Assembly: GCA_024230295.1 (NCBI GenBank)
Contig: JAAERN010000009.1
Coordinates: 62,001 to 126,000 of the forward strand
From: Planctomycetota bacterium
GTDB taxonomy: Bacteria > Planctomycetota > Phycisphaerae > Phycisphaerales > SM1A02
Direction of reading: 5' to 3'
Length of the DNA: 64,000 bases
Shown piece after piece: positions 1 to 9,750 of this stretch (within the stretch, counting starts at the first letter, position 1; each line of letters starts with the position of its first letter). The notes beneath the pieces are model-generated. The model worked only from the letters and a program-made list of their open reading frames with translations, did not search any database and had not been told where the DNA came from. The position numbers and the translations under genes were made by a program.

Positions 1-1716
1 GCGTCTGCGCGGACCGAGTTGGCTGGTGACGTCGCGGCGTGGCTCTCGCCAAAGGATGATGACGCGCACCTAGAGTACGTTGCGGACATCATCGAGGATC
101 GCGCCGCTGTCGGCGCCGGGGTCGGAGTGCTGTGTCCGACCAACGGCCAAGTTGCCGATCTCTCGCACGAACTTCGCATGCGTGGTGTGGCGGTCAGCGA
201 AGAGGGGGCGGGCGGCGCAGCCTCAATTCCTGCTGTGGCTGCGATGCTTGATGTCCTGCGATTTGCGTCGCATCCAGGGGATCGCGCCGCAGCCTTTCGT
301 GTGTCGCATTCACCGCTCGGCCCGATGATTGGATTGCATCCGCTGGAAACGATCGCTAAGAAGGAACGCGATGCCACGTTGGAGCGCATCTCGCTCGGTA
401 TTCGCTCTCGCATCGCCAAAGAGGGACTTAGTGAGACACTTGCCACACTGGTCCGACAGAGCGGGGATTCTTGCGATGCACGAGGACAGTTCAGCCTTCG
501 ACTGGTGGCGGATCGCGCCGCCGAGTGGGAGGAGGGTGGCCCGCGCGACACCATGGACTTTGTCCGCACCATCGAACAGACTGGGTTTGGCGCGCCGAGC
601 GATGCGGCAGTCCGCATCATGACGCAGCACAAGGCCAAAGGCCTCGAGTTCGATGAAGTCGTGCTTCCGTGGCTCGATCGACCGATGGCCAAGGCGAGGC
701 AGATGCCATGTTTCCCATTTTCAGGCGATCCACTCGAGCCGCCTCTGGCAATGGCGCCGGAGGTCTCACAGAAGCAGCGAGTACATGCGCCTGTGCTTGA
801 AGCGTTTCAGAATCAGAGTTGGGCCGCGGGTCTGGCTGATTCGCTATCGCTTCTCTATGTCTCGATCACACGCCCACGCACCGGCCTGCACCTGGTCTTC
901 AGGCCCTCAGACAAAGATCCTCAAGAACAACTGACGTCCGCAACTTTTCTCCGCGCCGCGATCGATGATCTCAACCGCAACTTCTCGAAGGCAGTGGACG
1001 AGATCGACACGCGGCCGAAGGAGCCGTTCTGGACGCGCTCTGGTGGTGCGTTTCAAACAAGTGGTGGGGGCGAGGCGTCGCAGGCTGCGGAGTCGGTGTC
1101 GCTGGTTCGCATCCGTGTAAGCGATGTACCGACCGTCCTAGCGCCCTCATCACACGAGCAGACGGGGTCCATCGCCGATCGCTGGCCGCTGTTGCCGGGC
1201 CGCGCGCGACGCGACGGCGTGATCCTGCATGAACTCTTCCGGCTGGTCCGATGGCTTGATGATGGTCCAGTGGATGACGCGGCGATTGAGCGGGCCTTCG
1301 ACGAAGCGGCACTGCAACTCGGACGTCCCGTCGGCAGCGACTTGCGGGCAGCGTTGCAGACGAGGTTCATGGAGTCACTGGGCGGCCCGGTCGGCGCCGC
1401 GCTTCGGCGGGAAATGCATGCCGCATGGAAGGTAGAGACGCTCGAAGCGATTCCCGAACATCCCATACTGGTGCAAACCGAAACCGGTGTCATCCGCGGC
1501 CGCATCGACCGGCTCGTGCTGGGCAAAGACTCCTCAGGCGCGGTCGTGCGCGCTGCCATCCTCGACTTCAAGACCGGTCACGCCGAAACAGAAGCCGAAC
1601 TACAGGCCGCTCGGGAGTGGTATCAACCTCAACTCGACCGCTACGCAGAAGGCGTTGCCGCGATCTATGGACTTCCTCTTGAGTCAATCGATACAGGATT
1701 GCTTTTCGTCGGGTAG
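1..1716 (+). CDS. AddA/UvrD-like ATP-dependent helicase-nuclease, C-terminal part (5' truncated by window edge)
   Basis: The frame is open from base 1, so the listed start at 19 is only an internal TTG and the gene begins outside the window. The visible part has the UvrD-family C-terminal helicase motifs: RIMTQHKAKGLEFDEVV (motif V-like) and LLYVSITRPRTGLHLVF (motif VI, where the usual VALTRA is VSITRP). Near the end IRGRIDRLV and AAILDFKTG match a RecB-type PD-(D/E)xK nuclease core, as in AddA. In that family the protein acts with AddB in double-strand break processing. No partner gene is visible. The helicase plus nuclease layout is clear; assignment to AddA rather than another UvrD-nuclease fusion is inferred. 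Confidence 0.85.
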   Translation, partial: ASARTELAGDVAAWLSPKDDDAHLEYVADIIEDRAAVGAGVGVLCPTNGQVADLSHELRMRGVAVSEEGAGGAASIPAVAAMLDVLRFASHPGDRAAAFRVSHSPLGPMIGLHPLETIAKKERDATLERISLGIRSRIAKEGLSETLATLVRQSGDSCDARGQFSLRLVADRAAEWEEGGPRDTMDFVRTIEQTGFGAPSDAAVRIMTQHKAKGLEFDEVVLPWLDRPMAKARQMPCFPFSGDPLEPPLAMAPEVSQKQRVHAPVLEAFQNQSWAAGLADSLSLLYVSITRPRTGLHLVFRPSDKDPQEQLTSATFLRAAIDDLNRNFSKAVDEIDTRPKEPFWTRSGGAFQTSGGGEASQAAESVSLVRIRVSDVPTVLAPSSHEQTGSIADRWPLLPGRARRDGVILHELFRLVRWLDDGPVDDAAIERAFDEAALQLGRPVGSDLRAALQTRFMESLGGPVGAALRREMHAAWKVETLEAIPEHPILVQTETGVIRGRIDRLVLGKDSSGAVVRAAILDFKTGHAETEAELQAAREWYQPQLDRYAEGVAAIYGLPLESIDTGLLFVG

Positions 1717-1952
1717 TTGGACGAATTCAATCTCTAAGGTCTTGCGACCAGCAACGTACTTCGGCCTGCAGTGCCATCGAAAGACATCCCAGTGCGGGCC
1801 CAGACCCGCTCATATTCGATGACCGCATCGGAATTCCCGTGGATGCGCGAGAACGCCCCGAAAGAGAGTTTCTCGCGCCTCATACACATGATGACCACCG
1901 GAGTCCCTCTGGAATCGCATTCAAGCGACCTCTTGTCTTAGAGTATTGCACG

Positions 1953-2888
1953 ATGTCCGCCGTGCCAAAGATAATTGTCACTGAACCTTTGACCGAGGAG
2001 GCGATGGATTGGCTTTCATCGCGAGCGATCGTGGCCACGATGCCAGCGGGCCATTGTGATTTCTCAGTGGAGATGGCGGATACGGACGGCCTTATTGTCC
2101 GGACCTACACGACGGTCGATACAGGACTTCTGGATCTGGCCCCTCGACTTCGGGTTGTGGGGCGTGCTGGGACTGGGCTTGACAATATTGATTCGGCAGC
2201 ATGTGCGGCGCGATCAATCAGGGTAGTACACACCCCGGACGCCAATCGGCAGGCGGTGGTTGAGTATGTCACATCCATTCTTATGAATACGATCCGGCCC
2301 CTTCCAGCAGCGGTTCCCGGCGGGCTGACCGACGAAGCATGGGCTGATGCCAGGCGGATGGCGATGGCACCGACACAACTCAGCGAGTGCACACTGGGGA
2401 TCCTTGGCATGGGTCGAATTGGCCGTCGCGTGGCCGAGGTCGCCCGCGCGATCGGGTGCCACGTCCAATACCACGATCTGTTGAGTATTCCGCCCAATGA
2501 ACGGCATGGAGCCGAGCCAGTGGCGCTGGATTTACTGCTCCAGACGAGCGACATTCTGAGTGTGCACGTCGATGGCCGCGCGAGCAACAAGCACTTTTTG
2601 GATGCAGCTCGGTTGTCAATGCTGAAACGCGGTGGCGTGCTCATCAATACAAGCCGCGGTTGTGTGATCGATGGGGCTGGCCTTGCGAGCGTGCTCACCA
2701 AACAGCCTGGCATGCGGGCTGTTCTGGATGTACACGAAGAGGAACCCATCCCCGGCGACGCCCCGCTGCTCCGCAGCCCGAACGCCTTACTGCTGCCGCA
2801 TGCGGCCAGCCGAACCGCGGCGGCCCAGCGGGCAATGTCGTGGGTCGTCAAAGATGTCTTGGAGGCCCTCGCCCGAGGAGCCTCATAA
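1953..2888 (+). CDS. D-isomer-specific 2-hydroxyacid dehydrogenase (phosphoglycerate dehydrogenase-like)
   Basis: This is a 311-residue NAD-dependent dehydrogenase. VVGRAGTGLDNID is the typical substrate-side signature, LGILGMGRIGRRVAEVA is the GxGxxG nucleotide-binding loop, NTSRGCVID carries the catalytic Arg, DVHEEEP the Glu and LLLPHAA the His of the family triad. The ORF track starts at a GTG at 1839, but homology begins at MSAVPKIIVTEP, so the ATG at 1953 is chosen; no strong ribosome site is visible there. The length fits short SerA-like enzymes without the C-terminal ACT domain. The substrate (3-phosphoglycerate, glyoxylate or another 2-oxoacid) cannot be decided from sequence. The gene stands alone, upstream of enolase on the same strand. 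Confidence 0.88.
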   Translation: MSAVPKIIVTEPLTEEAMDWLSSRAIVATMPAGHCDFSVEMADTDGLIVRTYTTVDTGLLDLAPRLRVVGRAGTGLDNIDSAACAARSIRVVHTPDANRQAVVEYVTSILMNTIRPLPAAVPGGLTDEAWADARRMAMAPTQLSECTLGILGMGRIGRRVAEVARAIGCHVQYHDLLSIPPNERHGAEPVALDLLLQTSDILSVHVDGRASNKHFLDAARLSMLKRGGVLINTSRGCVIDGAGLASVLTKQPGMRAVLDVHEEEPIPGDAPLLRSPNALLLPHAASRTAAAQRAMSWVVKDVLEALARGAS

Positions 2889-4554
<1,666 letters not shown>

Positions 4555-4558
4555 TGGA

Positions 4559-4885
4559 TCACAGCAGCGAGACCACCATCATGACGAAGACGAAGGTGAT
4601 TGGGATTGAAACGAAAATGGCGAGCGCCCATCGAAGTACACCACCCAATCGCTGAAACTTCTTCTTGGCGCGGATCCACAACCAGAAGATGGCCCAGAGG
4701 GCTACCGAAATGGTGTAGAGCGCGACGCTCTCAGGATTGATGACCCGGGAAATGAAGCTCTCTTGGGAAATCATTGTCGAGTCGATCAAGACGGCAATGG
4801 TGGGGATGGTTCCTCCCCCCGCCGTCATGCCGAGCATAGAGATTTGTGGCAGGTTGGACAGCACGTATTCGAGTGGTGGAGCCAT
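4559..4885 (-). CDS. Small membrane protein of unknown function
   Basis: This 108-residue ORF has two clear hydrophobic segments near its C-terminus, ALYTISVALWAIFWLWI and ALAIFVSIPITFVFVMMVV, separated by a basic stretch (RAKKKFQRLGG). The N-terminus is glycine-rich and less hydrophobic. No family is recognised. It lies 34 bases downstream of the zinc-ribbon membrane gene on the same strand, so the two may be co-transcribed, and it ends 4 bases from the enolase stop. No strong ribosome site precedes the ATG, so the exact start is uncertain. Confidence 0.5.
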   Translation of the reverse strand: MAPPLEYVLSNLPQISMLGMTAGGGTIPTIAVLIDSTMISQESFISRVINPESVALYTISVALWAIFWLWIRAKKKFQRLGGVLRWALAIFVSIPITFVFVMMVVSLL

Positions 4886-4919
4886 TCATTGAGGGCTTCG
4901 ATGACACGGTCGCCTGATG

Positions 4920-5393
4920 TCATCGCAGCACGACCAAAGTGCCAACAATCAATATGGCCGCAACGGAGATCCACACCAGTGTGCCCACGAGAACAGTCTT
5001 CGCAGCCTCGGACCTGGTAATGATGCCGCGATTTCGGATCCAGAAAACCAGGGTGGCGGCAGAAAATATCAGCAACACGAAGGGTGGAAGCCATGCCACT
5101 GGATTGTGGCGGCTGCTGGATGTTGCGATGGCATAACAAGTGAGAGTAAACGAGATGGCGATGATCAATGCCAGGCCAACGAGAACAACAAAGTGCCAGC
5201 GTGGCGGATCACCATCATCGTCGATAAGTCGTAATTGGAGTGGCACTCCACATTCGCTGCACCGAGGTTCCCGAACACCTGAAAGGTCATAGTTGCAGGC
5301 GGGGCAGGACAACGACGATGCTCGAATCACATGCGCCGCGAGGGCTGCGGTACTCAGATTGTCAGCATTCGTTCCTATGGAATAGTCATCCAC
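4920..5393 (-). CDS. Zinc-ribbon membrane protein
   Basis: This 157-residue protein has an N-terminal four-cysteine zinc ribbon, CPACNYDLSGVREPRCSECG (about residues 34-53), followed by three predicted membrane helices (about 70-90, 100-118 and 133-155). Zinc-ribbon proteins with the pattern C-P-x-C-x-Y-D-L-x-G...C-x-E-C-G are common in planctomycetes and largely uncharacterised. The cytoplasmic ribbon plus helices suggests a small membrane-anchored domain protein, but no reaction can be assigned. It lies downstream of the oligopeptide permease gene (72-base gap) and upstream of a second small membrane gene, all on the minus strand. Confidence 0.7.
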   Translation of the reverse strand: MDDYSIGTNADNLSTAALAAHVIRASSLSCPACNYDLSGVREPRCSECGVPLQLRLIDDDGDPPRWHFVVLVGLALIIAISFTLTCYAIATSSSRHNPVAWLPPFVLLIFSAATLVFWIRNRGIITRSEAAKTVLVGTLVWISVAAILIVGTLVVLR

Positions 5394-5465
5394 TCGGCAG
5401 GCTTACCCAATCTCATCACACCCGAATATACCCCTGTCCAGATCTAAGGCACCAGATTCATCTGC

Positions 5466-6437
5466 TCAATGCCCGTTCAACTGAATTCTTGGATCGACCC
5501 AGGCGTACATGACGTCGACAGCGAGATTGAGCAGGACGAGCATGGCCGAATACACCAGAACCACCCCCATGATCATTGTGAGATCCTTACCGAGTACAGC
5601 ATCGACGAAATGCATGCCAAGTCCGGGAATAGCGAAGACTTTCTCGATGACGAATGAACCGGTCAGGGCGGCGGCGGTTGCAGGCCCGAGATACGACAGC
5701 ACTGGGAGCAAGGCGTTCGGAAGAACGTGACGCACGACGACGACTTGTTGAGAGACTCCCTTGGCGCGGACGGCGCGAATGAAATCTGCATGCATGACCT
5801 CGATGACCCCTTGACGCGCCAGCCGTGCGATCCACGCTGCAAACGGAAGGCTGAGCGCCAATGACGGCAAGAGGATGTGTTTCCATGAACCCCAGCCGCC
5901 AATCGGTAACCACTGCAACCACACACCACCGAGCATCAAGAGCGCAGTTCCAATGACGAAGGCAGGGATGCTCACCCCGATGATGCTGACCGATCCGGTG
6001 ATCCGATCGGTCCAACTTCCGGGACGCAGCCCACCAAGCGTTCCCATTGTGATTCCAATGAGCAGTGCGAGCAGAATGGCCGAGAGTCCAACCGTCATGG
6101 AGACTGGCAATTGATCCGAAATGATGTCACCCACGGTCCAATTTTCGTGCCGAAGGCTCGGACCAAAGTCGATGACCGGCCCCGTCTGATCACCAAGCAA
6201 CCAGTTCACCCCCGTGATATCACCCAAATATGACCAGTAGAAGGACCATGGGTCATCGAGGTTCCACTGCGCCTGCATCGCGGTTGCAATCGCTTCAGGT
6301 GGTCTTCGCCCCTCATCTTTCTCGAGAGGGTTTCCGGGGATAAGCCACGCCAACGTGAACGTGATCGTGTACACCGCAAGCAGGATGAAAGGAACCTGAA
6401 CAAGCCGCATCACAATGAGTCGACGCATGCCTGTCAT
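5466..6437 (-). CDS. ABC transporter permease, DppB/OppB family
   Basis: This is a 323-residue inner-membrane permease of the peptide/nickel type. It has an N-terminal helix, a large periplasmic loop, and the EAA-type coupling segment DFIRAVRAKGVSQQVVV (about residues 217-233), followed by the family hallmark GSFVIEKVFAIPGLG and the C-terminal VDPRIQLN. Its start overlaps the stop of the upstream binding-protein gene by 4 bases (ATGA), so the two are translationally coupled. Importers of this family normally also need a DppC-type permease and one or two ATPases; none is present downstream, where a zinc-ribbon gene follows. The partners are probably encoded elsewhere. Confidence 0.93.
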   Translation of the reverse strand: MTGMRRLIVMRLVQVPFILLAVYTITFTLAWLIPGNPLEKDEGRRPPEAIATAMQAQWNLDDPWSFYWSYLGDITGVNWLLGDQTGPVIDFGPSLRHENWTVGDIISDQLPVSMTVGLSAILLALLIGITMGTLGGLRPGSWTDRITGSVSIIGVSIPAFVIGTALLMLGGVWLQWLPIGGWGSWKHILLPSLALSLPFAAWIARLARQGVIEVMHADFIRAVRAKGVSQQVVVVRHVLPNALLPVLSYLGPATAAALTGSFVIEKVFAIPGLGMHFVDAVLGKDLTMIMGVVLVYSAMLVLLNLAVDVMYAWVDPRIQLNGH

Positions 6438-8299
6438 GGTTCTTCACGCAGACATGTGACGTCTCCGAGGTATTGGATCAATCTCGGATGTGAAGTCATC
6501 CCACTGGTATCGGCGGGATCATGCATGGTTACTTCGACGATTTGGCAGATCGGCAAGAGCGGCATGTGCAAGTTGAAGATGTCGTGTTCGATGCTGCGAA
6601 GTTGTCGCATTCGAGTCGCAGTGTCAGATTCATGTTTGGCGGTGTCGAGCCTAGCATCAATGTCCGGGTTGTTGAATCCACGATCATTATTTCCATCGGT
6701 ACTTCGGAAGAGTTCCAAAAAGGTTGTTGGATCCCCCCAGTCTCCGTACCAGCGGCCCCGAGCAATCATGAAGTTACCAGCGCGAAGATCAACACTGAAA
6801 GCCTTGCTGTCCTTGCCAACCAGGTGAACGTCGATGCCAAGCAATTGCTGCCACTGGCTCCGAAGTGCTGCGGCGATACGGCGGTGACGCGCCGACGATG
6901 TTGTGTACAGGAGTTCGACTGGCGGGAATGGTCTACCGCTTTCATCGATCAGTTCGCCGGAGGTATTCCTTGTCCACCCAGCACTCGCTAATTCAGCGAC
7001 AGCCATAACAGGATCGAATCCAAGTCCATCTGGTGGTTCGTATCCCACAATCGCGTCCTGAGGAGTGAGCACACTGGCGATCGGTTCACGCAGGCCTGTG
7101 ACATGGTCGACGATTGCTTGCTTGTCGGTTGCCAATGCAAACGCTCGCCGCACAAGCGGGTTATGAAATGGGTTGTTCGCACCAGAGGACAGTTCTGGCC
7201 GACAGTTGAAACTAAAAAAGTCTGTTCCATAGGCGGGTACGGCGTGGATGGAACGGACCAAGCGTTCATCGTCGCGGCCACCTTCATCCGCTGCATCTAG
7301 GAGATCGCGGCGAACATCCGCTGACACCCCGGTTAACCAATCCAAGTCGCCCCGATCGAATGCCAGAAGGGCCGTGTTGGGATCTGGGTATGAGCGGATG
7401 AGAATGCTGCGAGGACTCCCGGGTCGGTGAGATCGGGCATTCGGGTTCTGAGCGAGCCGGAGGTCACGGCGATAACGCCACTCATCCAGGATGTATGGGC
7501 CATTGGAGATCATCAACTCCGGACGTGCCCAACTATGCTTGGATGTCAATCGTCCTGTTTCTGGCGAAATAGATGCGAACTGACGGTCTTCCCATGCCGG
7601 CGGATCAACCGCGTCCCAACCATTTTGACGAAGAACTTCTTGGTCCTCTATATGCAGAATCCATCCCTCAACAGTGGGGCGGTGTACAGGCAAGAGCGGC
7701 GCGAAGGCCAACAAATCTAAGAGGTATGGAACAGGTTGGGCGAGTTCAACCTCAAGCGTGTGATCGCCGATCGCCCGGATCCCAACGGTCTCAGCAAACA
7801 CGCTGTCGGTTTGATCCATGAGCGATTCAGCAGACCGGTTGCTTGGATCAAAGGAGGCCAACGCATCATTCCGCCAGTCCCAGAATTCCCGAGCTCCCAA
7901 GACGTCAAAGAGAAGGCCTGAGTAGTCGGCTGCAGTGTCGGGCGAAAGCAATCGCTTCCAACTCCAGACGAAGTCGTGCGCGGTCACAGGGCTACCATCG
8001 GACCACCGCGCCGACTCATCAAGCTCAAACCGCCAAGTAAGACCGTCGGGAGATGTCGTCCAACTGGTGGCAACAGCGGGCTCAATTGAGAAATCATCGG
8101 TATTCCACCGGACAAGACCCTCGAAGAGCGCATAGGCCATCCGCATATCGGTCAGCCAGCTCATTCGCTGGGGGTCGAGGGTGAAGACTTCATTTTCGCT
8201 CGCGATGACGAACTCGGCGTCATCACTGCCACGATCAAGTAACACGAGCGTGATGAGCGCGGCGAGTAGCACGACAATCGGAATAAGAAATCGCAGCAT
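6434..8299 (-). CDS. Oligopeptide-type ABC transporter substrate-binding protein (SBP family 5)
   Basis: This is a 621-residue extracytoplasmic binding protein. An N-terminal hydrophobic stretch, FLIPIVVLLAALITLVLL, acts as signal or anchor; there is no lipobox cysteine. The mature part has the OppA/DppA landmarks: FTLDPQRMSWLTDM near the start, EGLVRWN, LTWRFELDESARWSDG, VTAHDFVWSWKRLL, and the late FNNPDIDARLD. It probably captures peptides or similar solutes and delivers them to the overlapping OppB-like permease. The nearby 8347-9438 gene is upstream on the same strand with a 47-base gap and could share the transcript. The ligand cannot be read from sequence. Confidence 0.9.
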   Translation of the reverse strand: MLRFLIPIVVLLAALITLVLLDRGSDDAEFVIASENEVFTLDPQRMSWLTDMRMAYALFEGLVRWNTDDFSIEPAVATSWTTSPDGLTWRFELDESARWSDGSPVTAHDFVWSWKRLLSPDTAADYSGLLFDVLGAREFWDWRNDALASFDPSNRSAESLMDQTDSVFAETVGIRAIGDHTLEVELAQPVPYLLDLLAFAPLLPVHRPTVEGWILHIEDQEVLRQNGWDAVDPPAWEDRQFASISPETGRLTSKHSWARPELMISNGPYILDEWRYRRDLRLAQNPNARSHRPGSPRSILIRSYPDPNTALLAFDRGDLDWLTGVSADVRRDLLDAADEGGRDDERLVRSIHAVPAYGTDFFSFNCRPELSSGANNPFHNPLVRRAFALATDKQAIVDHVTGLREPIASVLTPQDAIVGYEPPDGLGFDPVMAVAELASAGWTRNTSGELIDESGRPFPPVELLYTTSSARHRRIAAALRSQWQQLLGIDVHLVGKDSKAFSVDLRAGNFMIARGRWYGDWGDPTTFLELFRSTDGNNDRGFNNPDIDARLDTAKHESDTATRMRQLRSIEHDIFNLHMPLLPICQIVEVTMHDPADTSGMTSHPRLIQYLGDVTCLREEP

Positions 8300-8346
8300 T
8301 GGGCTGCAAGACTATCGTCGGAGCATCCCCGTCTGCTGGAAAATGC

Positions 8347-9438
8347 TCAGCCGCCGTTTCCTTGCCCCCAGCGTTCTCGTCCTGCTTCCAGTGGTGCCCG
8401 GTCCCCCCTTGAGATCGCCTGGCCATAGGCGGGCGTTGCTGTGGCCGAGCCGCCTGCTATTTCGTTGTTCATCAGGACGATCATGACCTCCCCCTGATTG
8501 AGCATCCGTCCGGCGAGCGTGGCAGCCCCTTCGTTTTCCGCCAGTGCCTCCCAGTTGGCCAAGATGGCGTCATACAACCGTCCAAGCACCGGTCCAGTGG
8601 TCTTCGCAAACGACAGCAAGGTATCTGGATCGCGTTGGTCCAAGAACTGCTGTTGTACATGCTGCATCTGCGGTTCAAGCACCCGCAGCATGTCCAGATC
8701 GCCATTCTGGAGTCGTTGGATCACCGTGTAGAGCACCTCTGCTTGTGTTGCTTGCCCGCTATCCAACACTTCCGCACTGCCAGCCTCTTCAGATCGAGTG
8801 TTTTCGATGGCGGCCGCAAGAGTTACGAGCTGTTGCCTCAGTACCGACCAATCTGTTTCAGCCGAAGCGGCGCGTCCAAGGTCCCGAAGCACCCGAACAA
8901 TACGTGTAGGTGTGACATTCGATTGGTTGATAAGCGGCCTCAGGCTGGCTGCCGACCAAATCCGAGTACCCACATGGGGCTCTTGTTCGGGTGTCAAGTG
9001 ACGCGACAAGAAGGTCACTGCCGAATCGGTTCCAAGTTCACCGGCCACCTGACAACTCGCGATCGATTGTGGGGGACTCTTTTTGGCGAGAATGTCCTTC
9101 AGTTTCGGAAGCAGGATCTCCGCATAGGTTTCACGAAAGAAGGGCGTTGCGCGGTTTCCAGCGACACCATGCAGATCCATTATCAATTTTTGCCGTGCAG
9201 TGGAGTGAAGCGAAGCATCATCACCAGCGAGGTCTGCCGTGTAGCGATCGACAAATGTCCCAATCGAAGTCTTGTCGGCAGGGGTCATTGTGGTTTTCTT
9301 GACGAACTTGGCGAGGCTCTTCGGTGCGGGCTGCGCGAATGCGGTGGCCTGCCCGGTTGCTGCAAACGCAAGAATCATGGTCAGGGGTAGCCACGCTGAG
9401 CCGACAATGTGAGCAAGGATGGTTCTATTCTGAGGCAT
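8347..9438 (-). CDS. Secreted protein of unknown function, helical
   Basis: This 363-residue protein has a signal peptide (hydrophobic segment LPLTMILAFAATGQATAFAQ, probable cleavage after AFA). The rest is predominantly helical with segments such as ALLPKLKDILAKK-like repeats and TWSAASLRPLI-like helices that loosely resemble HEAT-type repeats, but no repeat consensus is firm. A glycine- and arginine-rich tail ends the protein. It precedes the oppA/oppB-like pair by 47 bases, so it may be the first gene of that transcript. No function is assigned. Confidence 0.7.
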   Translation of the reverse strand: MPQNRTILAHIVGSAWLPLTMILAFAATGQATAFAQPAPKSLAKFVKKTTMTPADKTSIGTFVDRYTADLAGDDASLHSTARQKLIMDLHGVAGNRATPFFRETYAEILLPKLKDILAKKSPPQSIASCQVAGELGTDSAVTFLSRHLTPEQEPHVGTRIWSAASLRPLINQSNVTPTRIVRVLRDLGRAASAETDWSVLRQQLVTLAAAIENTRSEEAGSAEVLDSGQATQAEVLYTVIQRLQNGDLDMLRVLEPQMQHVQQQFLDQRDPDTLLSFAKTTGPVLGRLYDAILANWEALAENEGAATLAGRMLNQGEVMIVLMNNEIAGGSATATPAYGQAISRGDRAPLEAGRERWGQGNGG

Positions 9439-9750
9439 GGAATGGTGTCGCTGAGTCCGGAACGGGGGTCTCGATGTGGGGTGAGCGGACGAGGATACGG
9501 GCCATGGCCCTTATGGGAAAGCGGATCCAAGAGGACCGAATTCGCGACGGTATCACCCCCCACAGACTCCTGTCAACGGATCGAGGTGGATGTCTGAGCA
9601 GGGGGCAAATCGATAAGACGACAATCCGCCGCGCGGGGAGTACCATCTCGACGCGATCTTCGGACATTCTCCCGCTTCGGGGGCGTGAAGACCCCATTGC
9701 AGGACCTGATGTGCCGATATGGGTCACAAGAATTATATCTGATTGAAGCC
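9439..9750. other. 312-base divergent intergenic region
   Basis: This separates the minus-strand secreted protein from the plus-strand TPR-type secreted protein. It presumably carries both promoters. ORFs listed across it show no recognisable protein features. AATTATATCT sits about 20 bases before the plus-strand ATG and is AT-rich relative to the surroundings, but it is too close to be assigned confidently as a -10 element. No RNA gene or repeat was seen. Confidence 0.4.

Noticed and set aside
8635-9390. 251-aa plus-strand ORF
   Set aside because: Antisense to the secreted helical protein; no motif or ribosome site.
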